A stretch of DNA of 64,000 nt. Origin: Acidobacteriota bacterium. Lineage in GTDB: Bacteria > Acidobacteriota > Holophagae > Acanthopleuribacterales > Acanthopleuribacteraceae. The notes below the pieces were generated by a model, which ran no database searches, was not told the DNA's origin, and saw nothing but the letters and a program-made list of their open reading frames with translations. This document shows positions 17,307 through 26,439 of the stretch, in pieces; within the stretch, counting starts at the first letter, position 1, and every line of letters begins with the position of its first letter. The stretch is from the NCBI GenBank assembly GCA_020439745.1, contig JAGQSC010000027.1:1-64000 (forward strand). The letters are read 5' to 3'. Made by a program: the position numbers and the translations under genes.

Positions 17307-17846
17307 ATGAGCGACGTGAAGACCAGTAAATATCTGAGCTATGTGCTGCGTCACCAGCCCGAATCGATTGGACTTGATCTGGATGCCCATGGATGGGCCG
17401 ACGTTACAGAACTACTGGCTCGCAGTGTATCGTCGGGTTTGACGCGTGCGGCCTTGGATCGCGTCGTGGCGAATAACGACAAGAAGCGATTTGAGTACTC
17501 GCCGGACGGTCTGAAGATACGCGCCAGTCAGGGCCATTCCGTGAATATCGACTTATCCTATGAAGCGAGGACGCCACCAGAGATTCTGTTTCACGGCACC
17601 GTTGACCGGTTCCTGGACGCAATTCGAAACAGTGGTCTCATGAAAATGAAGCGACATCATGTTCACCTATCCGCAGATATGGACACGGCGCAATCGGTGG
17701 GCGATAGACGCGGCAAACATGTGGTGCTTCGCGTTCGGGCGGCTGAGATGGATGCGGATGGCCACAGCTTCTTCCTGTCCACCAATGGCGTGTGGCTTAC
17801 CGAACACGTCCCGCCAGAATACATCGAATTCAACCTCGCGGTTTAG
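17307..17846 (+). CDS. kptA: RNA 2'-phosphotransferase (Tpt1/KptA family)
   Basis: Removes an internal RNA 2'-phosphate by transferring it to NAD+, giving ADP-ribose 1'',2''-cyclic phosphate and nicotinamide. Present are KYLSYVLRHQP (with the catalytic Arg-His pair), KIRASQGHSV (second Arg), ILFHGT of the NAD site and MKRHHVHLSAD (third Arg), so the tetrad appears intact. At 179 residues it has the normal length. The start at ATG 17307 follows GGGAG; a TTG at 17295 is less likely. In fungi and plants it finishes tRNA splicing; the natural substrate in bacteria, which lack that pathway, is not settled. No RNA ligase is visible next to it. Confidence 0.92.
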   Translation: MSDVKTSKYLSYVLRHQPESIGLDLDAHGWADVTELLARSVSSGLTRAALDRVVANNDKKRFEYSPDGLKIRASQGHSVNIDLSYEARTPPEILFHGTVDRFLDAIRNSGLMKMKRHHVHLSADMDTAQSVGDRRGKHVVLRVRAAEMDADGHSFFLSTNGVWLTEHVPPEYIEFNLAV

Positions 17847-17897
17847 CAGAGTTCTTCAAGCAAATTACATGTAGGTCATGTTAGATAACGAGATGAG

Positions 17898-19445
17898 TCA
17901 ATACGTATCCTTTGTTTTTGCCGAAAGACTATGCTTGAAAGCCGCCAGTGACTCCAATTTGACGTTGTCTGCAGCTGTTCTTTTGGGGCGATCTGCCTTA
18001 GCGGCCTGGATCATTCGACAGATGCAATATTCTTGGAGCGCTTGGACCTCATCCTGATTCATTCTTGATTTCCTGTCCTCTATGAGTTTTGTCAATGCTA
18101 ATGCGTATCGGGACTTTCGTCTCGCATTGGTTCGCGAATTAATGAGTTGGTGTCCCTCAACTGAAATCTTGTGACTCCCCACAATGGAAAGGAAAACGTC
18201 TCCATCGTCAGTTGATTCGACTGCGTATGTAAGCGTCGTTGTTAAGTCGTTGGGCATGTGAGCCCAATAATCGAGTAGTGACTTGATCTGATTGTTCAAT
18301 TGGATGTGTGTGGTTTTCCAGATGCGTGCCGTGCAACTGTGCTGTTTTGGTGGAGCCGGTGAGGTCCCACAATTGAACTCAAATTCAGGATCTATGAAAT
18401 GAGATACTAGATCGAGCTTTTCTCCCATAGGGCTTAATGAGATGTCCCTGAAATGAATCGGGCTATCCAAAACTGAGCCAATGTTTAGTTCATAAACCAT
18501 ATCATCGCCCACATTATGCGTGTACCAGCCACCTTTATGTGTGTGTGCTGAAATGTATACAGTCGAATTTTGAGTGAGTAACTTGCCCAAGGAAGCCTTG
18601 CTTGTCTCATCCAAATCGCTAAAGGGATGATGTCCGGCAAGGACATAGTTGCCTGGATGTTCAGCAATCCATGTACGGGCCAGATCAAACTGGATGCCAG
18701 AAATACTTCCAGTTACGCCTGCTTTTGGGAAGCGATTGCGTATCCGCATGGCAGGTCTCGTTTGATAAACTCCGGTGTCAAACAAAATCATAAAATCGTC
18801 GCGATCACTATTCAACCTAACTCGTTGAATGACGAAACTTTCCCAGGGATTGGGTTTGATGGACCAATAAACATCTCCCAGAAATGTTGAGTCGTCACCT
18901 GTTTCCCAATGGTTTTCGCTTTCAACTTGTTCCAGTTTCAGCAAATGGGCGATGTATTGCTCGACAAATTGTGCTTTGTTAAGAGGCTGGCCACCCTCAT
19001 TTGTTCCCCAGAAGGCACGATCTTGACATGCCAACTTCCATGATTCCTGGCTTAAATGCCAGTCTGGATTTTCTGTTGGAAAAAAATTCCCTATGAAGTA
19101 GCCATCATGGTTTCCAGGTGCCATCACCCAATTGGGATGTTGATCCATGATTTCCAAGAAAACTTCCATTTCCGACGTGCAAGATATGTCTAGGCCGTCG
19201 CCTAAATGAACGATTGGAGTCCTTATGTTTTGCTCGACAATAGCACCCAGCATCGTCGGTCCAAAAAGAACTTGCTGCGAGGGGCGAATGGTCACTTCGA
19301 TGAACGCGTCGATGAAGAAGGTTTCTGTCCAACGAGGCGAACCCCTTGGTTGGTGGATCTGGCTGTCGGCGATGATCACTACTCGCTCGTAGTGGTCGGC
19401 CTCTGGTTCAGTCAATAAGCAACACAAAGTCAACAAGATAGACAA
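17898..19445 (-). CDS. Secreted calcineurin-like metallophosphoesterase
   Basis: A 515-residue protein with a possible short signal peptide (MSILLTLCCLLTEP). The dinuclear metal site of the calcineurin-like fold can be traced: VVIIADSQIH, IVHLGDGLD, APGNHDGYFIG, VLAGHHPFSDLD and ISAHTHKGGWY. The C-terminal 170 residues are not recognised and are rich in charged and polar residues. Substrate unknown; such secreted enzymes act on nucleotides, phospholipids or phosphoproteins. The gene and its flanks are noticeably richer in A and T than the rest of the window, which may indicate recent acquisition. It has its own divergent position relative to the sigma factor gene. Confidence 0.8.
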   Translation of the reverse strand: MSILLTLCCLLTEPEADHYERVVIIADSQIHQPRGSPRWTETFFIDAFIEVTIRPSQQVLFGPTMLGAIVEQNIRTPIVHLGDGLDISCTSEMEVFLEIMDQHPNWVMAPGNHDGYFIGNFFPTENPDWHLSQESWKLACQDRAFWGTNEGGQPLNKAQFVEQYIAHLLKLEQVESENHWETGDDSTFLGDVYWSIKPNPWESFVIQRVRLNSDRDDFMILFDTGVYQTRPAMRIRNRFPKAGVTGSISGIQFDLARTWIAEHPGNYVLAGHHPFSDLDETSKASLGKLLTQNSTVYISAHTHKGGWYTHNVGDDMVYELNIGSVLDSPIHFRDISLSPMGEKLDLVSHFIDPEFEFNCGTSPAPPKQHSCTARIWKTTHIQLNNQIKSLLDYWAHMPNDLTTTLTYAVESTDDGDVFLSIVGSHKISVEGHQLINSRTNARRKSRYALALTKLIEDRKSRMNQDEVQALQEYCICRMIQAAKADRPKRTAADNVKLESLAAFKHSLSAKTKDTY

Positions 19446-19505
19446 TTCGCACCTGCATATAAAATATCCCTGTTTTATACCATGACTATTCCTTTATTGG
19501 CGACA

Positions 19506-19533
19506 TTTACACGAATGAGCAAATTTCTATAAT
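19506..19533 (+). promoter_or_regulatory. Near-consensus sigma70 promoter of the sigma/anti-sigma operon
   Basis: TTTACA (19506-19511), a 16-base spacer, and a perfect TATAAT (19528-19533), about 95 bases upstream of the sigma factor start. This is the best housekeeping-type promoter I see in the window and suggests constitutive transcription of the operon. No second copy of a typical ECF -35 element (AAC-containing) is obvious next to it. Confidence 0.55.
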
Positions 19534-19627
19534 GGTTTTGCCAACATTGCGCTACGGCGTGGTCGTTTTTTTGAATCCGGAGGCGCTCTGACGGAGTAAA
19601 GGGGGTAGTGCAACTTTTGAAGGGAGC

Positions 19628-20245
19628 ATGCGTCCCCCAGCTATGGCATTATTTCAGTTCACACCCATGGAATCCACAGCACCTAAAGCCGTCGTTCATT
19701 CAGATGCAGATGAAAGCCAATGGCTGTCACGCCACTTAGCTGGCGATCCGACAGCTTTCGAGAGCTTGGTCCACGCTTACAAGAAGCCGATCTACGGTTT
19801 TTTGGCTCGATGTCCCATCTCAGCCGCTGAACGGGACGACCTGTTTCAGGAGATCTTCCTCAAGATCCACCGATCGGCGCATCAGTACGACCCGCAACGA
19901 CCTTTGAAACCTTGGATCTTCACCATTGTCGCCAATACCGCCCGCACCTATCTGGCCCGACGCAAAACTGCCGAACCCATTCCCGAAAGCCTTGAGGATG
20001 GGCGGCCCAGCAGTGAGCAAGTGGCGGAGACACGCGATCAGAAACATCGACTCAACCTATTATTGAAAAAACTTCCGGACCCGCAGCGATGGGTGCTGCT
20101 GCTTCATTGTTGCGAAGATATCACCCTACCCGACGTCGCCGAGACGCTCAATATGCCACTAGGCACGGTCAAGACCCATTTACGGCGAGGACGCCTGGCT
20201 CTGGTCCAGATATGGCAACGCGCAACCTTGGGAGGCCAATCATGA
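19628..20245 (+). CDS. RNA polymerase sigma factor, ECF (sigma-70 family)
   Basis: A 205-residue ECF-type sigma factor. Region 2 is seen as AAERDDLFQEIFLKIHRSA with the RPLKPWIFTIVANTARTYLARRK continuation that reads the -10 element. Region 4 is LPDPQRWVLLLHCCEDITLP followed by VAETLNMPLGTVKTHLRRGR, the helix-turn-helix for the -35. Regions 1.1 and 3 are absent. The start is taken at ATG 19628, which has AAGGGAG very close upstream; ATGs at 19643 and 19667 are alternatives. Its stop overlaps the start of the anti-sigma gene (ATGA), so synthesis of both proteins is coupled. Confidence 0.93.
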   Translation: MRPPAMALFQFTPMESTAPKAVVHSDADESQWLSRHLAGDPTAFESLVHAYKKPIYGFLARCPISAAERDDLFQEIFLKIHRSAHQYDPQRPLKPWIFTIVANTARTYLARRKTAEPIPESLEDGRPSSEQVAETRDQKHRLNLLLKKLPDPQRWVLLLHCCEDITLPDVAETLNMPLGTVKTHLRRGRLALVQIWQRATLGGQS

Positions 20246-22767
20246 ATTGCCAAGAGCTTCAAGCACTCATGTGCGACGAGAACGGGTCTGTGACCCAATT
20301 GGATGGCCCGCAAAAGGCGCATTTGGATCAATGTGAGCATTGCCAACAGTTCCTGGCCTCAATTTCGGAACTGAGTCAACTGTTGGCCGAAGATGCAGGA
20401 CTTTCGCCTTCGGATCAGTTGGTGGTTGAAACCCTAATTCGCGTCGCACAAGACAAACGAAAGAAGGAGCGGACCTTCACGCCTTGGTTCTGGCTTACAT
20501 CCGCTGCCGCCATGATTGCTTTGGCCGTGTCGTTTGCACCCAAGTTCGCTCACGAGGTTGGTCAAGCCGATATGGTTGCCGCCAAGAGGGACGCCCAGCT
20601 TGAGTACTTTGAGCGGGAACTACCGGCTGCAGAGGCGCCCATGGTGGACAAACTGGAAGCAGATCCTGAAGAACTTCCCGCTACCACCGAAAATGTGGTC
20701 GGTTACGAAATGGACCGGCAAGTGGGCGATGTGCTCAAGGAACAGGTTCGCAACGAGATGCCCAAACCCGCAGGCGGTTTTGACGGAGACGAAGAACAAC
20801 GCGGCATGGGCGCCAAAGAAGATCCTCGGCGGAAGAATGCGCCCGCAAAACAAAAAGTAGGTAAGGATGGACTGCTGGATAGAGTGGAAGAAACGAAGCC
20901 GGTTTCAACGCCAGCCGAAGTGGGTCTGAGATCGGACGATGGACCCGCATTCAGAGACGAAAAGAAACGCGAGATTGCCGAGACCATCGGTCGTGTGTCT
21001 GAAATCGAACTCATACCTCCGAAAGTGGTTAAGCGCGTATCACCCAACTATCCCAAACAGGCACCGCCCTTGGAAGGTGACGTGGTGTTGCGTGTCGTGG
21101 TGCGCCGCGATGGAATGGTGCAAGTGCTCAACGTCGTGGATTCATTCGATTACGATCACGGATTCATTGAAGCCGCTGAAGAGGCGGTGCAGCAGTGGGA
21201 ATTTAAACCAGCCACGTCGTTGGGTCAGCCTACCGATATGGAAACAGACATCACCATCACCTTCTCACAATCGGAACCTAATGGGCCCAAAGGTGCCTGG
21301 TTCCATCAACTGGACCAAATCCAAGGTTTGGAGTTTCATCCGTCCCACGGACGCTGGGCCAATACCTATCTACCGGGTAACCCCAGATTTCGATATCTGG
21401 ATTGGCTTTGGCAACAATCTCCCTTGTGGTCGCAGTTATCGATGGAACCGGTAGTGCCCCGGCTGGATGTGCCGACTAGGCAGGCACTGGCATTGAGTCT
21501 TTCATCCAATCGGTCTTCAGCCGATGGTCCAAAGCGAGCGCTGGTGCAAGTGGCCATCAAAGCAGCAGCTTTTGGCACGGGACGCAGACCCCCCATGAAT
21601 ATCACGCTATTGCTGCATGTGAATTCGTACCTCTCTACCGCGGATCGACAACTGATTGCCGATGTCATCGATCACCTGGCAGCGGTGAAAGCACCCGAAG
21701 ATGTTATTCGGCTGCAGACAACCCGTGATCCAGGCCGCGATCAGGTAGAGGCCTTTCGCCACGGTCCGCTACAAGTGGCCAAGAAGGAACTCTTGTTCCA
21801 ACCACAATCTGGACAAGCCACCGAAGCCTTGATTGCAGCTGTGAATGGGCTGTGCGGTGAAGCATCCGAATCAACGCAAAATACGGTGCTGTTCCTGACG
21901 AACCAAGGTCTTTCAGACCTCGATGATCTGTGTCGTGTCAGTGAGTTTGCGGTCCTCAACGGGGTACAGGTAAGCGTCATCAATGTTGGAGCTGCCTATG
22001 GTGCGCATCAGGGTCTGGCACTGGCGGGGCATGGATTGCTTCACGACATTTCAGAACCCGCCCAGGCTCGGGATGCGGTTCAAGACGAATTGGATGCGGC
22101 CAGTCGGACGGTTGCCCGGGCATTGCGTCTTGTGCTGAAACTGGCCCCGGGCGTGAGGCTCGTGGATGTCATCGGTTCCAGGTCACTGGATGAACGGGAA
22201 TCTGAAGTGGTTGCTGCGGCCGAACACACACTGGACCGACGTCTTTCGGCTGAACTGGGCATTCCATCAGATCGCGATCAAGACGATCAGGGCGTGGTAA
22301 TCGTGATTCCCGCCTTCTTGGCAGGCGATACCCACACGGTTCTGCTCGATGTGGTCGTACCCGGGCAAGGTCCCGTAGTGGAAGCCACCCTGCGTTACAA
22401 AGACTTGATATGGACTCGAAATACCACTCTCAGGCATCAGCTGACCTTACCTGGATTGCAACGGTCTGAGACACCTGAGCAACTGCTGGTGATGCGTCAA
22501 TGGTTGGTTACACAAACGCAAGATACCCTGCGTCGGGCCTATCAATGGATGAATACCGGGAATCATGAACGCGCCATCCAACTGTTGCAGGCTCATTGCC
22601 GGTTGCTTTCCGATTACCAAGATCACCTTCAGGTGCCGGATCCAGGCATCGAACAGCTAAGTTTGACCTTAAGCACATTGGCCAATTGGATCTCGGATCC
22701 GCAAGTGGCGTCAAACGCGCTTCAATACGCTGCGCTGGCACTTACCCAGCGCCCTCAAACACTTTAA
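20242..22767 (+). CDS. Zinc-finger anti-sigma factor fused to TonB C-terminal and VWA-like domains
   Basis: 841 residues. The N-terminus has an anti-sigma zinc-binding pattern (H27, C31, C34 in AHLDQCEHCQQF, with Cys at 3 and 11). One membrane segment follows (about 80-100). Outside the membrane there is a charged, probably flexible region, a TonB C-terminal domain at about 254-345 (VSPNYPKQAPPLEGDVVLRV, then AAEEAVQQWEFKPAT), and from about 433 a YfbK-like VWA region. The VWA metal site looks lost: the strand that should carry DxSxS reads ITLLLHVNSYLS. The final 70 residues look like helical repeats (RRAYQWMNTGNHERAIQLLQ). Translationally coupled to the sigma factor, it is the likely partner and sensor. 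Confidence 0.82.
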   Translation: MNCQELQALMCDENGSVTQLDGPQKAHLDQCEHCQQFLASISELSQLLAEDAGLSPSDQLVVETLIRVAQDKRKKERTFTPWFWLTSAAAMIALAVSFAPKFAHEVGQADMVAAKRDAQLEYFERELPAAEAPMVDKLEADPEELPATTENVVGYEMDRQVGDVLKEQVRNEMPKPAGGFDGDEEQRGMGAKEDPRRKNAPAKQKVGKDGLLDRVEETKPVSTPAEVGLRSDDGPAFRDEKKREIAETIGRVSEIELIPPKVVKRVSPNYPKQAPPLEGDVVLRVVVRRDGMVQVLNVVDSFDYDHGFIEAAEEAVQQWEFKPATSLGQPTDMETDITITFSQSEPNGPKGAWFHQLDQIQGLEFHPSHGRWANTYLPGNPRFRYLDWLWQQSPLWSQLSMEPVVPRLDVPTRQALALSLSSNRSSADGPKRALVQVAIKAAAFGTGRRPPMNITLLLHVNSYLSTADRQLIADVIDHLAAVKAPEDVIRLQTTRDPGRDQVEAFRHGPLQVAKKELLFQPQSGQATEALIAAVNGLCGEASESTQNTVLFLTNQGLSDLDDLCRVSEFAVLNGVQVSVINVGAAYGAHQGLALAGHGLLHDISEPAQARDAVQDELDAASRTVARALRLVLKLAPGVRLVDVIGSRSLDERESEVVAAAEHTLDRRLSAELGIPSDRDQDDQGVVIVIPAFLAGDTHTVLLDVVVPGQGPVVEATLRYKDLIWTRNTTLRHQLTLPGLQRSETPEQLLVMRQWLVTQTQDTLRRAYQWMNTGNHERAIQLLQAHCRLLSDYQDHLQVPDPGIEQLSLTLSTLANWISDPQVASNALQYAALALTQRPQTL

Positions 22768-22828
22768 TTCCCTCAACAACATTGAGTAACGAACCATGGC
22801 TTGACCGTGGACTGTCAGGAGTGAGCCC

Positions 22829-25801
22829 ATGTTGACCGTCGCTTTAGCTCTCTTATTTCAATCATCCGGAAATGTGGAATTACCGTTGGATGTGTACCAC
22901 ACGCTGTGGACTAATCAACAGCAGCAACTACAGCCTGCCCCTGCACCATTTGCCTTTGGACATGGGACGGCCAATGCGGACGTGCGATTCACGCCGCAGG
23001 GTGCCCAGACGCAAATCACCTTCTCGTTTACAGCGACGATCTTAGATGAGGGCTGGGTGAAAGTTCCGCTTTTGGTGTACGGGCCGGCGATTGACCAGGT
23101 GTTGGTTCAGGGAAAACCCGCCACGCTCCATCAGGCACCCGAAGGTTGGTGTTGGAGCACAGACCAAAAGGGATCCTACACGATCCAATTGACGTATCGA
23201 GTGGTGTCCAGTGTGACGCCGGAACAGGGGACTTTGAGCATACCGATTCCCGCAGTGCCCTCAACGGCATTACAACTCAAGGTGCAGGGGAGTGATCGTC
23301 AAATCACGGTGGTGCCTGCGGTGATCCAAACCGAACGAACGATTGGAGGCACTACTGAGATCACAGCCAGTTTGCCTGCCACATCTGTGTTTCATGTGGG
23401 TTTCACCAGTCCCACCAGCTCGCAGATCACGGTCAGTCAGGCTCACTACACTGCCACGCAGGCCATCGATCATGTGCAGTTCAAGGGCACCTTTCAGGTA
23501 CACGTTCAACGTGAGGGTGCCCAGGAGTTAGCACTTTTACCCGATACGGTCACCCTGCACGATGTGCGGTTGAATGGAAAGCCCGGTGTGATTCGAGCTC
23601 GTGATCACCGCTTCTGGCTCGCGGTTCGAGATGCTGGCAGCTACGAATTGAGCCTAACCTACGAGGTACCCATTCGCGTCCAAGAGGGCTTGCCATTTGT
23701 AGATGTACCCATGATGCAAGTGCCCATCAGTCGCATGGAGCTTTCGTTCATGGGTCGCAAGGAAGTCACGGTTCAGCCCGGAACGGGCCTGCAAACGGCA
23801 CACACAGACGACAAGACATCAGTGTCCCTGTTCGTTCCCATGTCCCACCAGGTCCGCTTTTCGTGGACGGAAGCGGTGCCCGATGATTTGACCCAGGAGT
23901 TTCGAGCCAATGCACAAATGGTGTCGCTGGTGCACGCCGACGAGGGGGTGATGTTGATTCAAACACGCATGGATCTAGATGTGTCTCGAGGATCAGCCTC
24001 CGTTTTGGAGCTAGTGGTCCCTGAAAAGACACAGATTGTCGATGTGCGCGGGTCCGCTGACGAAGTATCCGAATGGACCACACAACGCAGTGAGGGCGCG
24101 CCCCAGTTACTTCGGGTGTTCCTCAATCGTCAGGTGGACAGTCATCTTCAATTAACTGTTTGGTGCGAACAACCCTTAGATCCAGACCAGTCACAAAACG
24201 TACCCATCCTCAGTGTCGCCAACATCAATCGCCAAGGTGGGTTAGTCGCGCTGCTATCTTCGCGGAGCACCATGCTGAACCCTGAAACCGAGACCAATCT
24301 CACCAGGGTGGGCGAGAACCAGATACCGGTCGAATTGCGGCAAGACTTGGAGATGGTGATCGCGCACACCTTTAAGTTCGGCCAGGACTTGCCGCAGCTC
24401 ACGGTGCAGTTGGCAGAGCCAGAACGGATGGCTGGCCGGTTCGATGTGATGGTCGATACGCTGATTTCTCTGAACGATGTGTCCATGAAGGCGGCAGCCA
24501 GTTTCGATTGCCTCGTGAAATCGGGCCTGCTAGGCCAGTTGGAAATCATCTTGCCAAGCGATGTGAACCTGCTCCATGTGTCTGCTCCCTCCATGAGGAA
24601 TCATGTGGTGGTGCCGTCCGATGTTGGTCAGCGCGTGCAGATCTTCTTTACTCAGGAATTGGAAGGCCAAATCCGCGTGGAGATGGATTACGAACGCATC
24701 ATTGACTTCAACCAGGCACAGGTGAACATACCCCTCGCCGTTTGCGAGGGTGCAGAAGTACAGCAGGGTCGTGTAGCGCTGGAAGCGCTTACGGCGGTTG
24801 AAGTACAGCCTGCCAACCTGGAGAACGTCACAGAAATGGATTGGCAGGAACTGCCGCAATCTTTGATGTTGAAGACGTCCAACCCGATACTGGCTGCGTT
24901 TAAGTACGTTCGCGTGGCGCCGCCCGTGCAATTGGATGTGGCCATCAAACGCCATGCGCAGTTGGAAGTGCAGTCGGCGGTCATCGATCGGGCAGACGTC
25001 ACCACGTTGATCACCCGGGAAGGGCTCGTGGTGCATCGTTACGTGTTCCGGATGCGCAACAACAGTCAACAATTCCTGCGTCTGCCTATCCACCGAGATG
25101 TCGAGTTATGGTCTGCCTTTGTGGCGGGCAAGCCCGTGAAACCCGCAGTCGTTGATGAGGACAACGAGCGCGCCGCACTGATCAACATCATCCATGCCTC
25201 GGAACCCTTCGAAATCGAATTGGTGCTGGCAACTCCTGGCCGCCATTTGGGCTCGTTTGGCAGCCTAAGGACGAAGCTGCCCTTGCCGGAAACCACCACC
25301 ACGCAGTTGGATTGGCGATTGTTCCTCCCAGATGGGTTGACCTACCAAAGCATGAAGAGCAATCTCGATCCCGGTCAAGCCCATACTGAGGTGGGAATGG
25401 ACGAGGCTATGAGAAAAGTGGCGAGCCCGTTGAGTATTCAGTTACCTCAATCCGGAGTGCAATTCGAGTTGAGCAAACTCTATCCCAACCGATCAGAGGA
25501 GCCGCCCTACGTGTCCTTGAGTTATGTGTCGGCGACCACTCGCAAGACGGGACTTGGATTACATGTACTCGCCCTTGCGGTACTGATGGCGGGCGGTTAT
25601 GCATGGATGCGCCACCGCGACAAACCACACCTGCGTTGGACCGTGGCGGTGGGCGGGTTGATGGCGCTGGTCGTGTGGCTGATGACGGGCGTGTCAGGGG
25701 CACCCATTTTGATTGCGGGCGTCATACTCGCTGGCCTTGCTGTTGTAGGTCAACTGCTATGGCAGCGCCGCCTTAATCTTTCAGTTGTTGATAAAGAATG
25801 A
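22829..25801 (+). CDS. Large exported protein with C-terminal membrane anchor, family not recognised
   Basis: 990 residues. A short hydrophobic leader (MLTVALALLFQSSG) is followed by about 890 residues of beta-rich sequence with repeated patterns of the kind TYRVVSSVTPEQGTLSIPIP and LTYEVPIRVQEGLPFVDVP, suggesting several immunoglobulin-like or jelly-roll modules. Three hydrophobic helices at about 908-927, 937-954 and 958-977 anchor the C-terminus, which ends in a basic then acidic tail. I do not recognise the family. The gene follows the anti-sigma gene by 61 bases, so it is probably the third member of that operon and could be its ligand, client or effector. It overlaps the convergent membrane protein gene by 29 bases. 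Confidence 0.75.
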   Translation: MLTVALALLFQSSGNVELPLDVYHTLWTNQQQQLQPAPAPFAFGHGTANADVRFTPQGAQTQITFSFTATILDEGWVKVPLLVYGPAIDQVLVQGKPATLHQAPEGWCWSTDQKGSYTIQLTYRVVSSVTPEQGTLSIPIPAVPSTALQLKVQGSDRQITVVPAVIQTERTIGGTTEITASLPATSVFHVGFTSPTSSQITVSQAHYTATQAIDHVQFKGTFQVHVQREGAQELALLPDTVTLHDVRLNGKPGVIRARDHRFWLAVRDAGSYELSLTYEVPIRVQEGLPFVDVPMMQVPISRMELSFMGRKEVTVQPGTGLQTAHTDDKTSVSLFVPMSHQVRFSWTEAVPDDLTQEFRANAQMVSLVHADEGVMLIQTRMDLDVSRGSASVLELVVPEKTQIVDVRGSADEVSEWTTQRSEGAPQLLRVFLNRQVDSHLQLTVWCEQPLDPDQSQNVPILSVANINRQGGLVALLSSRSTMLNPETETNLTRVGENQIPVELRQDLEMVIAHTFKFGQDLPQLTVQLAEPERMAGRFDVMVDTLISLNDVSMKAAASFDCLVKSGLLGQLEIILPSDVNLLHVSAPSMRNHVVVPSDVGQRVQIFFTQELEGQIRVEMDYERIIDFNQAQVNIPLAVCEGAEVQQGRVALEALTAVEVQPANLENVTEMDWQELPQSLMLKTSNPILAAFKYVRVAPPVQLDVAIKRHAQLEVQSAVIDRADVTTLITREGLVVHRYVFRMRNNSQQFLRLPIHRDVELWSAFVAGKPVKPAVVDEDNERAALINIIHASEPFEIELVLATPGRHLGSFGSLRTKLPLPETTTTQLDWRLFLPDGLTYQSMKSNLDPGQAHTEVGMDEAMRKVASPLSIQLPQSGVQFELSKLYPNRSEEPPYVSLSYVSATTRKTGLGLHVLALAVLMAGGYAWMRHRDKPHLRWTVAVGGLMALVVWLMTGVSGAPILIAGVILAGLAVVGQLLWQRRLNLSVVDKE

Positions 25802-26288
25802 TGCCACCGATGGCAATCAGCAGCACCGCCCAAACGGTTTGCATGCTGGGTAGCATCTCGCGCAACTGCGGAAATTGCGGTAACCACCCCGCAATTCCCA
25901 GTGCCGCGAAAACAGCTCCGCGAATCAACAGGCGGTGTGAACTGGATTGAGAGGCAGCATGGGTGGTCACCATGCCCAGTCCCGCCCCTAACGGAAGTGC
26001 GGGTAGCCAGGAAAAGACGTCCCGCCATGAGAGCACGTGAAAGGTGAGCAGAAAAGCGGTTACACACATCACCGAGCCAAACACGGCTTTACCTAAGGAT
26101 GAAGGCGTTTTGGTGAGGATGAAATCCAGTAGCGATGCCAGCGCGCCCAACGCGATGAATCCGGGCCAGAACTTCACCATAGAGGGTACATCCACGCCGT
26201 TGGCTTCCATGAACAGCCATGACCCGAGCGAGATCCCAACCATGGCGCCGATCAGTGGCATCCTGCGACTTGGCTTCTGTTCCGACAT
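25773..26288 (-). CDS. Hypothetical five-segment membrane protein
   Basis: 171 residues with a basic N-terminus (MSEQKPSRRMPLIG) and five hydrophobic segments, including GAMVGISLGSWLFMEANG, FWPGFIALGALASLLDFIL and TVWAVLLIAIGGIILYQQLKD. The arrangement resembles small LiaF/DUF5668-type membrane proteins, but I see no diagnostic motif and make no functional claim. ATG 26288 is chosen because GAGGTG precedes it with seven bases spacing; the ATG at 26309 lacks a ribosome site. It converges on the 990-residue protein gene. Confidence 0.65.
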   Translation of the reverse strand: MSEQKPSRRMPLIGAMVGISLGSWLFMEANGVDVPSMVKFWPGFIALGALASLLDFILTKTPSSLGKAVFGSVMCVTAFLLTFHVLSWRDVFSWLPALPLGAGLGMVTTHAASQSSSHRLLIRGAVFAALGIAGWLPQFPQLREMLPSMQTVWAVLLIAIGGIILYQQLKD

Positions 26289-26427
26289 CCCATTCACCTC
26301 ATGATTCAATCCCCGAATCCTAACACCGAAAGGTGAATGATGGAGACATCCGTCTTCCTTGAAAATTTAACGTCGGCCTATTAATTTTCGAGGATAAAGG
26401 TCGCCGAGCGGAGGGCGAAAGGTGGCG

Positions 26428-26433
26428 TACAAT
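26428..26433 (+). promoter_or_regulatory. Candidate -10 element six bases from a start codon
   Basis: TACAAT (26428-26433) ends six bases before the ATG of the aldo/keto reductase gene at 26440. With normal geometry transcription would start at or next to the A of the ATG, giving a leaderless message. No clear -35 box is present, so this is tentative. Confidence 0.3.
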
Positions 26434-26439
26434 AGGCGC

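Noticed and set aside
24530-25093. Minus-strand open frame of 187 codons
   Set aside because: Antisense to the 990-residue protein, with shadow-like composition and no ribosome site.
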